A stretch of DNA of 64,000 nucleotides, from contig BGKB01000040.1 in NCBI GenBank assembly GCA_003116975.1, forward strand, positions 310,001 through 374,000, read 5' to 3'. This DNA is from Aurantiochytrium sp. KH105. Taxonomy: Eukaryota > Sar > Bigyra > Thraustochytrida > Thraustochytriidae. Positions 8,582 to 19,630 of the stretch are shown piece by piece; position 1 is the first letter of the stretch, and each line of letters begins with the position of its first letter. Made by a program: the position numbers and the translations under genes. Below the pieces are notes generated by a model. That model ran no database searches. It saw nothing but the letters and a program-made list of their open reading frames with translations, and was not told where the DNA came from.

Positions 8582-11500
8582 ATGGGCGAGGCGCAGTCGC
8601 GCGGGGCCCGGCCGCGCGGGGCCCGCGAGGGGCCCGGCCAGGCGGAGGCGGCGGCGGCGGCGGCGGAGCGGCAGCAGCAGCGGCCGCCCTCGCGCGAGCT
8701 GCGAGAAGCGCAGCGGCGGCGATGCGCGGGCGGCGAGGATGCGACGGGCGAGGCGGACGATGGCTCGGCGTCGACTACCTCGACCTCGGGGACGCCAACT
8801 TCTGCTGGCGCAGAGGGCGCGGGCGTAGGCGGCGCGGGGGCGGAAGGCGAGAGTGCAGGCGACGACGCGGCCGTGGACGCGACCGCGAACGTCGAAGCCT
8901 CCATGTCCCTTGCGAGTTCTTCCGGGTCAACCCGGAACCTCGCCGACGCCGACGAGGAAGACCTGATGCCTCTGCCTCTCCCACCGCCCTTAGTTGTGGA
9001 ACCCGGGTCCGGAGATGCGCTAGAGGGCCGCGAACGAGGCGTGACTCTCGATGAAAACGATGTTATGACGGCTTCAGAATCGGAAGATGAAGATCTCGAC
9101 GCGAAGAACGCAAAAGGCATATTGGCCCACCACAATGATTCCTCCTCGGAGACAAGTTCCACTGGCAGCGACGACCTCGCAGAAGACCCGAACGAATCCT
9201 ACAGAAGGGGAATCGGTGCGATACCGAGTATGCAGGAGACGCCTCCGTCCTGGGCCAACGACACAGAAGGCTGGACCCGGACCATTGGCTTGGGTGACAA
9301 TGCCACCATGCATTCGAACGCGGTCCATACCACAAAGTACACGGCCATGTCGTTTTTACCGCGATCCTTCCTGCTTCAGTACCGACGTGCAGGCAACATT
9401 TTCTTCACTGTGATCGTTGTGGTGATGCTCCTCGGAACGTTCTCGAGACTCTTTGATTCACCACAAGCACCATGGGGTAACATTTTTGTCCTCTCGGTCA
9501 TTTTTGGCCTGAATATGACGAGCGAATTTCTCGATGATCGCGCTCGTGCGCGCAAGGACGACGAAACGAACGCGCAACCGATCAAGATCCTCGACCCTGT
9601 CGACCGAAAGTTTGTCACCAAAACCTGGCGGGAGGTGCGCCGTGGAGACCTTTTGCGCCTGGAGAAAAATTCAGTCTGCCCTGCCGACGTGCTCGTCCTC
9701 ACAACGAGTGATATCGACACAGAACTGTGCTGCTACGTGCAGACCGCCAACATTGATGGCGAGACGTATCTCAAGAAGCGCCATTGTAAAAAGGAAGTTG
9801 TTGACAACATTATCATGTCTCCACCCGAGACCGCAGACTGGGTGGAAGGTCGCGAGTTCAGATACGAGCCTCCGTCCAGCTCGCTTTCGAGCTTTCGGAT
9901 CGTCGCCATGCCCAGGAAGGGAGAGCGTCGGCAGGAACCACTTGCATTCACGAGCGAAAATGTGGTCTTACGCGGGGCCCAACTTCGAAACACGGAGTGG
10001 ATCTTTGGCGTGGTACTCTACACAGGCAACGAAACCAAAACGCTCATGTCCATTGCGCCTGCTCGCATAAAGCAGTCCAAAGTGGATCGCATGGTAAACC
10101 AGGTAATTGTGACAGTTCTGGTCATGCTTGTCTTACTTCTCGGAGCGTCAATCTTGTTGAGTACATACGCTTACAAGCCCACCACTGAACTCTGGTACAT
10201 GATGTTCACGCCCGAGTCTTCAGGAAATTTGCTCCCGTCGGGACTGGCGCTCATCCTTACGTACCTGGTCTTGTATCGACAAATCCTTCCCATTCTTCTC
10301 TATGCCGTGCAGGAAGGCCTGAACGTGGCGCAGGCCAAGTACATTGGGTGGGACCTTAACATGTACGACGAGGCTTCTGGCAAGTTTGCCAGCTGCAACA
10401 CAACCTCCTTGGCTCAGGAAATTGGCCAGGTCAAGTGGATCTTCTCGGACAAAACTGGCACGCTGACGCGCAATGAAATGCGCCTCGTGGCCATCTGTAT
10501 CAATAATCGTGTGTACGGCCGTGCAACCAACAAGCAACTCGAAGAGTTGGCTCGTGAAAAGCTCTCTCCTCTCGACGCTTCGCGGTCTTGCTTCACTGAC
10601 GTCCTCGACGTGCTCGCATCGAGCAGTGAACCCGGGGAGCGGGAGAAGCTGCAGCATTTTTTTACTGCCCTCGCGCTCTGTCACACTGTTCTCGTGGAAA
10701 GCTCGTCTGCAAATCACCCTGTAAAGGACAGCACTCGTCTGTTACGTCGTTCGAGTTTGACTGCTCGCAGCGGAAGTATCATGCATGCGACAACACTTGA
10801 GAGCGCCGTCGATGCAGACGGCGTTCACGTGGCGAAGAAAAAGCGCTCGCCCAACCAACGTCGATTGCGCATGACGCTCAAATCGCGAAAACACGCTTCC
10901 GAGGTTATCCTGCAAGCCCGCCAAAGCGAAGGCTTCCAGTCAGATTTCAATGAACCCAGCCCGGATGAAGCGGATGACAGCGAAAACCACGAGGACGACG
11001 GTAACCTCAGTGACCCCGTCCCAACATACAACGCCGAGAGTCCTGACGAAGAGGCCCTCGTTCTTGGAGCTTGTGCGTTGGGCTTCGAGTTTGCCTACAC
11101 GGAAGGCGAGTCAACTATTGGCTTACGCTTTCGGTCTCCGACCCTTGACCCGAACCGCACTACGTATGCAAATGAGGCCAATGGCGGGCCGCTTCAACCG
11201 GATGCAAGTGGTCGGAACATTTACCACTTCCATGACTCTGCGTCCACTCGATATCAAGGTTATGAAGTTCTTGCCATCAATCCATTCACGAGCGACCGAA
11301 AGCGCATGTCTGTCTTGTACGCTGACCCAGACAACCCCGGCCGCAGAATTCTCTTTTGCAAGGGTGCAGACAATCAAATGCTAAGTGCCGCGAACCCGGA
11401 CACAACTGACTATGACAGCATACGCGCGAACCTAAAGTCATTTGCCGAGAATGGCTTGCGCACTCTCATTGTTGGTGAGCGGGAAGTTAGCGACGACGAG

Positions 11501-13417
11501 TATAGATCCTGGAGCAAATTGCACGAGGAGGCGTGTGCAATGACAGGCAAGGAGCGCAAAGCTCGACTTGATGAGGTGGCTCGAGAGATCGAGGTCAAAC
11601 TCAGCATACTCGGGCTTACCGCGGTGGAAGATCGCCTGCAGGACGGCGTGCCACAGACCATTTCAATTCTTCGCGCCGCCAAAATCAACATTTGGCTCAT
11701 TACGGGCGACAAGGTGGAGACAGCCATAAACATTGGCCGCTCAGCAGAGCTCATTAGTCAGAACTCGCGTGTCCTCATGTTGACTGCGGAAGACCTTGGC
11801 ATTTCGGAGGAGCAACAGCAAAAGCCTTCGATTTCCCCTGCCCAACCTGAAAACAAGCGGCAAGGGTCCTCCTTCGCCGTCGAGGCCAATGGCCTCGCCC
11901 TGGAAGACATTCAGGATCATATTCACAATGTCATCCAGGACCGCCTCGCTCGTATGAGTTCCGAGGACGATGGTCGACTCTCGCGACCGTCCATGTCGGG
12001 TATTTACGCAGGCGGCTACCAGAGCTATGTCATGAATCGCGACAACGAGGAACGAGGGATCAGCGGGTTCTGTATGCGCTTGTTCTCGCGCCGCCGCGGC
12101 AAGACTGAAAACGTGGAGGCCGATGCGAACTTGGCCCTCGTTGTGGACGGGGACACACTTCACTACATCATGTCGAAGAAACATCCCAACGCAGAACTGG
12201 AGGCAGCCTTTTTGCAGCTCGCGCGTGGGTGCGGCGTCGTGATTGCATGCCGGACATCTCCGGGTCAGAAAGCCGACCTGGTGGAGCTCGTCAAGGCCAA
12301 CGTGTACCCAACGCCCACTACGCTCGCAATCGGCGACGGTGCCAACGACGTGCCCATGATCGAAAAAGGTCATGTTGGCGTAGGAATCTCAGGCAAGGAG
12401 GGCACGCACGCAGCCAACGCGGCCGATTTCACGATTGCGCAATTTAAATTTCTTGCGCCCTTGCTGCTCGTTCACGGCCGATTTGGCTACATTCGGGTGG
12501 CTAAGGCCATTTCCCTCACCTTCTTTGCCAACCTGCTCTTCACCTTTGTGTCCTTCTTTTACAACTTTATTTGCCGCTTCAGTGGAACTCCGGCCTTCAA
12601 CAATGCGCAGTACGTCATTTTCCAGGCCTTTATTGCCATCCCGGTATTTGTCATTGGCTGGCTCGATCGCGACACCAAGTGGGTCTACGACACGCTCCGT
12701 AATCCGCGCTTGTATGACATTGGGCGTCTCAACAGAATTTTGCACCCAGCCATCGTCGATGCGCAGATTCTCCGTGGACTCGTCCACGGCGCCTTTGCTT
12801 TCCTGCTGGTGTTTCACAATGATTATGAGGCTTCCTATCTGGCGCTTTCGGGGTCGCTCTTTGTTGTCATTACATGCGTTCTCACTGTTCGCCAGGCCTC
12901 CGTGGCTTCGTGCTACACATGGGGCCTCCTCTTTGGCGTTTGCTTCAACATTGTCGGCTGCCTGGTGCTCGTGTCGCTTATCAATTTTTTTTACTCGGGG
13001 AGTGAGAGCAACATTTTTAATCTCGACAAGTGGGGTCGCTACTACTGGAATCAGCTGGTGGCCAGTGTCTTCATCATTTCCCTTTTGGACTACCTTGCTC
13101 CTCTGACCTACACACAAATGCGCGATTTAATCAATCGTCTCAGATTCTCTTTGCACAAGGCGCGGCAGACGGTCGATGAAGATCCTCATGATGCACTTTT
13201 CGACGGACAACTCGTGGGTTCTCCCGCCACTGCGCATTCCACATCGGCAGCGTTCCTTGGGCCGCCCATGGCAACGGAACTGCAGTCGCCTTCGGATTTA
13301 AGACCGACCACGCCCCGCGGCCCAGGTCTTAGCGTTGTGTCGGAAGGCGAGGCGGAAGCCTCGGATCTCGAAAGCGTCCGGAGCACACAGGAACGCGACG
13401 TGGTCATGAGATACTGA
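8582..13417 (+). CDS. P4-type ATPase (phospholipid flippase)
   Basis: A single exon encodes 1611 residues from the ATG at 8582, which has a strong context (accgccATGg). The first ~240 residues are Ser/Glu-rich and disordered. The P-type core follows: the PISL-containing M4 region (here LPILLYA), the A-domain DGET at 392-395, the phosphorylation motif DKTGTLT with Asp623, a long charged N-domain insertion, NAESPDEEALV, and the hinge GDGANDVPMI from residue 1251. A C-terminal six-helix bundle and cytosolic tail complete it. DGET in place of TGES is diagnostic of P4 ATPases, which move aminophospholipids from the outer (or lumenal) to the cytosolic leaflet, usually with a CDC50 partner; none is in this window. 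At ~1600 residues it is longer than the usual 1100-1350, mainly because of the N-terminal tail and the N-domain insert. Confidence 0.95.
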   Translation: MGEAQSRGARPRGAREGPGQAEAAAAAAERQQQRPPSRELREAQRRRCAGGEDATGEADDGSASTTSTSGTPTSAGAEGAGVGGAGAEGESAGDDAAVDATANVEASMSLASSSGSTRNLADADEEDLMPLPLPPPLVVEPGSGDALEGRERGVTLDENDVMTASESEDEDLDAKNAKGILAHHNDSSSETSSTGSDDLAEDPNESYRRGIGAIPSMQETPPSWANDTEGWTRTIGLGDNATMHSNAVHTTKYTAMSFLPRSFLLQYRRAGNIFFTVIVVVMLLGTFSRLFDSPQAPWGNIFVLSVIFGLNMTSEFLDDRARARKDDETNAQPIKILDPVDRKFVTKTWREVRRGDLLRLEKNSVCPADVLVLTTSDIDTELCCYVQTANIDGETYLKKRHCKKEVVDNIIMSPPETADWVEGREFRYEPPSSSLSSFRIVAMPRKGERRQEPLAFTSENVVLRGAQLRNTEWIFGVVLYTGNETKTLMSIAPARIKQSKVDRMVNQVIVTVLVMLVLLLGASILLSTYAYKPTTELWYMMFTPESSGNLLPSGLALILTYLVLYRQILPILLYAVQEGLNVAQAKYIGWDLNMYDEASGKFASCNTTSLAQEIGQVKWIFSDKTGTLTRNEMRLVAICINNRVYGRATNKQLEELAREKLSPLDASRSCFTDVLDVLASSSEPGEREKLQHFFTALALCHTVLVESSSANHPVKDSTRLLRRSSLTARSGSIMHATTLESAVDADGVHVAKKKRSPNQRRLRMTLKSRKHASEVILQARQSEGFQSDFNEPSPDEADDSENHEDDGNLSDPVPTYNAESPDEEALVLGACALGFEFAYTEGESTIGLRFRSPTLDPNRTTYANEANGGPLQPDASGRNIYHFHDSASTRYQGYEVLAINPFTSDRKRMSVLYADPDNPGRRILFCKGADNQMLSAANPDTTDYDSIRANLKSFAENGLRTLIVGEREVSDDEYRSWSKLHEEACAMTGKERKARLDEVAREIEVKLSILGLTAVEDRLQDGVPQTISILRAAKINIWLITGDKVETAINIGRSAELISQNSRVLMLTAEDLGISEEQQQKPSISPAQPENKRQGSSFAVEANGLALEDIQDHIHNVIQDRLARMSSEDDGRLSRPSMSGIYAGGYQSYVMNRDNEERGISGFCMRLFSRRRGKTENVEADANLALVVDGDTLHYIMSKKHPNAELEAAFLQLARGCGVVIACRTSPGQKADLVELVKANVYPTPTTLAIGDGANDVPMIEKGHVGVGISGKEGTHAANAADFTIAQFKFLAPLLLVHGRFGYIRVAKAISLTFFANLLFTFVSFFYNFICRFSGTPAFNNAQYVIFQAFIAIPVFVIGWLDRDTKWVYDTLRNPRLYDIGRLNRILHPAIVDAQILRGLVHGAFAFLLVFHNDYEASYLALSGSLFVVITCVLTVRQASVASCYTWGLLFGVCFNIVGCLVLVSLINFFYSGSESNIFNLDKWGRYYWNQLVASVFIISLLDYLAPLTYTQMRDLINRLRFSLHKARQTVDEDPHDALFDGQLVGSPATAHSTSAAFLGPPMATELQSPSDLRPTTPRGPGLSVVSEGEAEASDLESVRSTQERDVVMRY

Positions 13418-13796
13418 CTTGCAAATGATGGATTACTGACCCGTGTAGAAGAAACGTATATCCAAGGACTATCTCGGGAAAAAATAGGCGAGACTTGCGG
13501 CTAAAATTCTTTGCCACATCCATCTCACGCACACTGATAAACTGAATTTTGCATTCTGACCACAAAGACTTCAAAGGAGCAGACTAGGCCTAGTCCTAGT
13601 TTGTTCGCAACTCCTTATTCTCCTTGCGAAGACTTGTACTCGGTATATTTCAAAAGACGCGCGCAACACATTAATGACTCACGACGCTGACGCAGCAGCC
13701 TGCTTGTATCGCATGGCTGTTTCTGTTCCTAAGCTTGACAGTGATTGAAATTTTAGCTCTATAATTGCACCTTAACCTTTCTGATCATCATGATAT
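13418..13796. other. Convergent 3' intergenic region
   Basis: This AT-richer 379-bp gap lies between the flippase and NOL6 stops. It contains a short palindrome, CTAGGCCTAG, near 13586; otherwise nothing is recognised. Confidence 0.4.
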
Positions 13797-16700
13797 CTAT
13801 TGTTCGAGAGAAGTCGGAGAGCACAGAATCTGCTCGATGATGCCCTCGCCGAGAGACGCAATATCAACAAGAATATCCGTCACGTTAGGCACCAGCTTGA
13901 CCTCGCCTTCAGCAGCTTCTGCGCTGTTGTTTTTGGCAGGCTTTGCATGCGATGTCGCAGCGACGCGTAGCGCAACAGGCTTGTGGATATCAGCATTCCA
14001 GCAAAGACCAATTGCCTGGCCTCGAAAAGGATCGCATTGAACGCTGAACAAGTGTCCCAAATCCGAGACAAGGTCCGACGCAAAGCTGGACATTGGGTTG
14101 CAGCCAAGGAGAAGTCGTTCCTGAGACGCGGTGTTCTTGTAAAGCTTGGCGCGCGCGTGCATCGGCAGGCGGGCCTCGCGCAAGCTTGAGATCGGGTTCA
14201 ACTTGATGACCACATCGAAATCCTTGGGACTCACGGACGACTTAAAGACGGCACCCCAAAGGCGCTGCATTGAACCGGCATCATATCGCCCAGACGCCTG
14301 AAGGGCAAAAAGTTGCTCCAAGAGCACGAGCGAGTCCTTGGCCACGGTAGTGACGCGTGAAAGCACGCGCGGACTTGGGTGGCTCCGGTCGGTCCACTTG
14401 GGCGTCCACTCGCCCGCCGCATCTCTGTCCTCGTTTGTGACAATGAACATAGATGCGCCGCTGGCGCGCTCGCGAGCTGCGGAAAAGGATTTCATCAGAG
14501 AGGTGCGCAGGTCGATCTCCGAGGTTGCCGCGCCTTCGCGGACAACGCCGTCGGCATCGCTTAGGTCAATCAGGAGCGGCTCGAACTCCCAATCCCACGT
14601 ACTGAGAAGTTGCAGGAATCGCACAAAGCCACTCATGAGCGAGCGCGGGGCCTTATAAGGTTGTGGATGCAAAAAGAGCGACGCAACAATAAGCTCGATA
14701 GCCTCCTCTGAAACATGTGACCAAAAGAGGTGACCGCTCATCCAGAGTTTGGCCAATCGGCTTACAGGACCCATAACGTTGGCGCCGCCCCTGTCGTCGC
14801 CACGCCCGTGGATGGAATGGAGCATTGCATGCAAGTGCGGCTTGTCGACAGTGTCTCTCTCCAGTGCACTTGCCTGCTGCAACGCGAGCTGCGTTGGGAC
14901 GCCCTCGTCCCGAACGAGACGGTCCCCATCCTCGCCGCGCTCAGCGCGGATACGGCGAGCAGCGACTGTGGACGCAGACCCAGTGAACGAGACGCGCGGG
15001 AAACGGAGAAGTTGACGTTCTTTGTCCAGTCGAATGCGCAGTCTGAACCCATAGCCACCCGTGAGGACGTCGAGGCACGTCCGCGAAGGCTCGCATCGCT
15101 GTTGCCCGGGATGACTCGCCTCGAGTTGCTCTGCAATTTGTACATAGAATGCCGTCTTCATGACACGAATTGCCTCGACATCGTCAGGCCACTGCCCGCT
15201 CGACTCGAGCTCGACCACGAGATCGACGACGTCAACGAGACGGGAAATGCTGGTCGTAGATTTTTCGCGCTTGCTGCTTTCCCAAACTTTGCGCTTCTTG
15301 CGGTCCCCACCCTCTGCGTTTCCGCTGCCCATGATGGAGGACAATACAGCTGCGCCCTCCGTTTCTTGGGCACCAAACGCCAAGGGATGCTGTCCAGGCA
15401 GCGTCACGGATGAATACCGGAGACTCGGGTCTGCGACACGAAATCCAGTCACAGCCAAGGGCAACGACAGACCACGGAGTCGGCTCATGAGGTCCTCGGC
15501 GCAAGTTCGAAGCGCAGGGAACGGGGCATCTGGCACGCTGAGCTGGCGTGCGCGCTGGCGGTCTTGGCGATCCAAGGTGCCGAGCATGACTTCGAGCTCA
15601 CGACCCACCACGGTGGCGCCCTTTTCCAAAGGCCAGCGGCGCCTCGAGACGAAGTCAGCGATCTTGTCACATACATCGATATCGCGAAGGGATGTCGGTG
15701 CACCCGACGCAGGGCGTTTGTTTGACTTTTCGTGTTCGGGCCGCCAATCGAGCGTTTCCAGGATGGAGCCGTCGCGAAATCTCCGCAGCTCAGACTTGCT
15801 TCCCCAAAAGGCACGAAAGGCAGCAGTTGCGGCGACGTGGTCCGCATTGGGGCCCTTGTCGATCACACGAAAGGCTTCCTCGCGGTCAAGTTGCATGCAC
15901 ACAAGAAGAGCCGTACGCTGGGGGGTCTCCTTTGGGTCCCAGCTTGCGCACTCCTTTGCGTTGACGCGAACGCGCACCACATGCGCGCGGTGTGTGTCGA
16001 GGAAGCCGCGGCGAAAGCTATGCTCTACACAGCGCTGCACATAGGCCTCCCATCCGAGGTCACAGAGCAGAGCTTGCTCGCTGCGTTCGAGGTCAGCAGT
16101 CTGCCAACGGACCGGGTCCTTGAATGGAACAGCAATGCTGTAGTACTTGTCAAACTGGTGCCAAAGATGCACGGGGGCACTAAAAATAGACTCGAAGGCA
16201 CTCCGGCCGCCAGATTGGCCGGCGGAGCCCTCCAATAGATCATACGTGAGCTTGGCTTGTTCCACCACCGCGGCCCACGCAGAAGCGGACACGCGCCACG
16301 CAAGGTTCAGGCGGCCGCATGGTCCCATGAGGGCCACATCGAATGCCTTGCGCACTTCTTCGTCCGAAAGACCATTATGAATGACTGTGCAACGCAATTC
16401 GATGAGATACGACATAAGAGAAAAGTGACAAGCATGTTAAACATGCACGGTCAGTATACAGCTTCGATCTCGTCTTTTCCAGACACTTCTCTCCTTCAGT
16501 GCGGGAATACAATGGTTAAAAAAAAGGGGACATGGGCACCTCGGCGCGACCTTGCATCAGAGATTTTGATTTTCATGTGTTGACAGACACAGGGGCACTA
16601 CTTTTTGCACCCCTTCCCGATCAAAAAGATTTGCATCCTTTGCCAGTCCCTCCCGAGCGCCCATGTTCCTCTTTCCATTTTTCACGTTTGCACCGCCCTA

Positions 16701-18086
16701 CCCCTCTTCCTCTTCCCTATCCAAACAATACTTACCTGGGTTGCCTCCAGTTGATGGTCGCAGACGCGCGACAGGACCTCGACCAAGGTCAGTCTTGGCG
16801 ATGACACCCATAAAATTTCGAAAGAGTTGTTGCACCGAAAGCATGCTGCTGATTCGCTTCTCAAGAAGCTGATGTGCGAGAAACGCAGTGAGCAAAAATT
16901 CGGAAAAGTTATCGGGACCGTCCGACGACGAAAACCCACGAACACGCGCCCAAATCTTCAGAAGGCACGAAACAGGTGCGAAAGACTGGCAGCTCTCTTT
17001 CACCTCGTGAAAAAGCTCAAGGTGCGAGCGAGGGCCCGAGCTCTCAATATCCTCAAGTACACGCATGTTGTAATGAGGGGTCGGCGCGGGGGTAAGTCCC
17101 GCCCTTGCCTGTCCCTCGCCCGATCCGGCCTCTGCCTCAAATCGGTTCAACGGGCGCACATTATTCTGGTCAAGCTGGAAGCGAGAGATGGGGAAAACAT
17201 CCTCACTAATGACTGGCAGAATGCGAACCAGCATTTTGCCAACATTCGTCGCAGCAGAAGGCGTCACCAGCAACACGGGTTTGTCGAGATCGCTTGTAAA
17301 GGGGGCAAACTGAGTGGCTGCCACCAAATCCTTCTTTTTGGCCAGAGACTTGGCCAAAACACCCAAGTAAAGCCGGCGCTTGTCCAAATAACGATGGTTT
17401 AGGTAGTCCTTGCGCTTGAAGCAATCGGCTGGCATGCGAACAGCGAGATCCACAGTGCGGCTTGGCTTGGTGACGGTGCCCAAAAGGTAGCTCCCCACAA
17501 CGTCAACAGCCTCGGGGGCAGCAAAGGCCTCAAGCTCAACGGGCTTCTCGGTTTCCCAGTTTTCGAGAGGCACGCCCAGAACGGCTTCCGTCACGATACC
17601 CTTGTGCTTGGCTTTCATCACGGCGTCCTTGAGGGCGAACAGAAATGCGCGTTCCTTCTCGGCACGCTCAGCGCTCGCCGTCACGCGTGATTGCTCAAGC
17701 AACTCTCCCATTTGCAGGCGCAAAAGGTTGCTCTGGAACAGCGTCTTGGTCTCACGCAGGTACTCTTGTTCCTGGAGCGAAGGGAGTGCTGCGCGCCGGC
17801 CCTTGTTTGATTTCGTATTTTTCGCGCTGACGGGGCGCTCTTCAACATCGTCTTCCTCCTCGTCTTCGCCGTCATCAGAGTTGCCAAGTTCTTCGGAAGC
17901 GTCATCGCCGCTTTGGCCAATGTCGTCTTCGTCGTCCGCCATGGCTGCAATATGCGCGGCCAGAGCGTCTTCTCTGGCCTCCTGTTGGACATCGTCCTTC
18001 TCCTGGACGTCGGCCTCCGTCTTGGCCTCTGCCTCTTCGCGAGCCTTTTGCCGCTGGCGTTTCTGCGCGGCGGACTTGCGCGCCAT
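13797..18086 (-). CDS. NOL6: NOL6/Nrap/Utp22 nucleolar protein (two exons)
   Basis: Two ORFs that look separate are one gene. Exon 1 is 18086-16736 and exon 2 is 16384-13797. The intron 16385-16735 (351 bp) has a CAG|GTAAGT donor and a CACAG acceptor, and the phase is conserved (1+2). The spliced product is 1312 residues. Exon 1 carries a basic/acidic N-tail and the first Nrap domain, including GSYLLGTVTKPSRTVDLAV. Exon 2 carries FRAFWGSKSELRRFRDGSI and the C-terminal segment with RLAKLWMSGHLFWSHVSEE, all family signatures. Utp22/NOL6 is a nucleotidyltransferase-fold scaffold of the small-subunit processome (UtpC) in pre-18S rRNA processing. Human NOL6 is about 1146 residues; the extra length is in the N-tail and insertions. 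Most likely a single-copy housekeeping gene. Confidence 0.92.
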
Positions 18087-19006
18087 CGCGGCGGTTCTGT
18101 GCGCGGGGCGCTCTTCACTTCACTGCAGCAGAGGCTCTTCTTTCCCGGGGCCCGTCGCGCGGACCTCGACGCGATCCAGGCCCGCCGCGCGCTCTCCCGC
18201 CTCGGGCTCTGCTCGCCTCGCCCGGCCCGGCCCTGCCTTCGTGGTCGCCAGCCAGCGGAATCGGGTCTGCGCCGCGCTCGATCCCGTGGCTCTGGCGCGC
18301 TCGGCCGAGTTGGTGGCCCACGCACAAGCGGCCTATCTGCGCAACCCAGTTCGCTTGGGCCACTTCGGCACACACCCCGTCGGCCTCGATAGTGCCGTTG
18401 AGAGCGGCAACTAACAGTAAGTCACGATGAGCTCGGTCTCGTGCAGTGACGACGTGGAGCAGAAAGAAGCAAGTAGTGCCACCCACGCCCGGCTGGATGA
18501 ACGGAGTCGCCGGCCACGGCTAAGAAGGGGGAAAGAAAGAAGACCCAGGGTGCCCACCGGGCCAGCCGAGACGCTGGGACGCGACAATCCCAGTTTGTCG
18601 GGCAGACACGCAGACAGACGGACGCGGAGCGAGGGGGGGGGAGGGAACGCAAGGACGACGTTGTCTCGTCTGGCAGCTTGCTTTCAAGGCGAGACGAGAG
18701 CTGGACGAGCGTGTGAACCTAGGCTGACCTCCCTTGCGTACGAGAGGAGAGGACCAACACAAAGAAGCTGACCTTGCCCGTGCGTGTTGGGTCGCGTCGG
18801 CGGCTGCATCGACCTGCCTGCATTGTTTCTGCAGACAGTGCGGACAAGTGGCTGGGCGCTGTACATACCGCCTGTCTTGCCCTGAGTTGCCCTATCCTTT
18901 TCAAAAGTAGGGCGGCTCAACGTTTGTCTGCAATCTGTCGAACGCGAGTGAATAAGCACAGGCAGGTGGACGACGGCAGAAAAGCGAACGCTTTCCGCAG
19001 AATACA
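18087..19006. promoter_or_regulatory. Divergent region between NOL6 and TMEM216-like genes
   Basis: This 920-bp stretch lies between divergent start codons. It is GC-rich near NOL6, with a G-run at 18632-18641. No ORF with family resemblance and no RNA gene was recognised. Confidence 0.4.
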
Positions 19007-19426
19007 ATGGGCGACCAAATATTGTCCTCGCTGCCACTACAGATAATGCTCTTCTTCAATGGTACCTTTTCGTTACTCTTTGTGGCACTCGAGGCCATCT
19101 CCTTCATCTACAAGGGAAACAACTTTTTATATCCCGATGGCGTGCTCGGAATGGAGATTTTCTTTCTCATCGTGTACCTCGGGCTGGAGAAAGCACGAAT
19201 CTTCCAGGCATCAAAGGGAAATAAAATTGAGGAGGCAGGCCCTTTCGTGTGGGCCTTTGTTTTCTCTGGAGGTATTTTGCTGATTCATTTGTTTTATTTC
19301 CAGCTGCAGACATATGTACTGCGCATGGACCGTATCCTTAACGGCATGGGCATGATCTTTGTTGCAATCGAGGTTGTTCTCATGATCTTTACCTCGCTCA
19401 CGTTTCTCCGATCAGCAAAAATGTAG
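19007..19426 (+). CDS. TMEM216: TMEM216/TMEM80-family ciliary transition-zone protein
   Basis: A single exon encodes 139 residues with four predicted membrane helices. Signature segments match TMEM216: PLQIMLFFNG near the N-terminus, the YKG...YP segment, VYLGLEKARIFQASKGN after helix 2, and LQTYVLRMDRILNGMG before helix 4. Length matches the family (~140). TMEM216 belongs to the MKS module of the ciliary transition zone, gating membrane protein entry into the cilium. This implies a flagellated stage. TMEM80 is the alternative paralogue. The gene converges on the UBXN11-like gene. Confidence 0.9.
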   Translation: MGDQILSSLPLQIMLFFNGTFSLLFVALEAISFIYKGNNFLYPDGVLGMEIFFLIVYLGLEKARIFQASKGNKIEEAGPFVWAFVFSGGILLIHLFYFQLQTYVLRMDRILNGMGMIFVAIEVVLMIFTSLTFLRSAKM

Positions 19427-19630
19427 ATGATTGCAATCACAAATGAAAGCAAGGATTTTGTTTTCCCCTTTTCTCGTGAATCATTCCAGGTCTTTCCTTT
19501 GATGGCTGTGGTGGTGGTGGTGTCAACAATAGCAATACTTGAGGGTACGCATCAATATCTTGTCCAGCGCCAAGACCTTTTCCAATTCAAGCTCGAAGTA
19601 AATAAATAACTTGTGCAATCAAGATTACGC

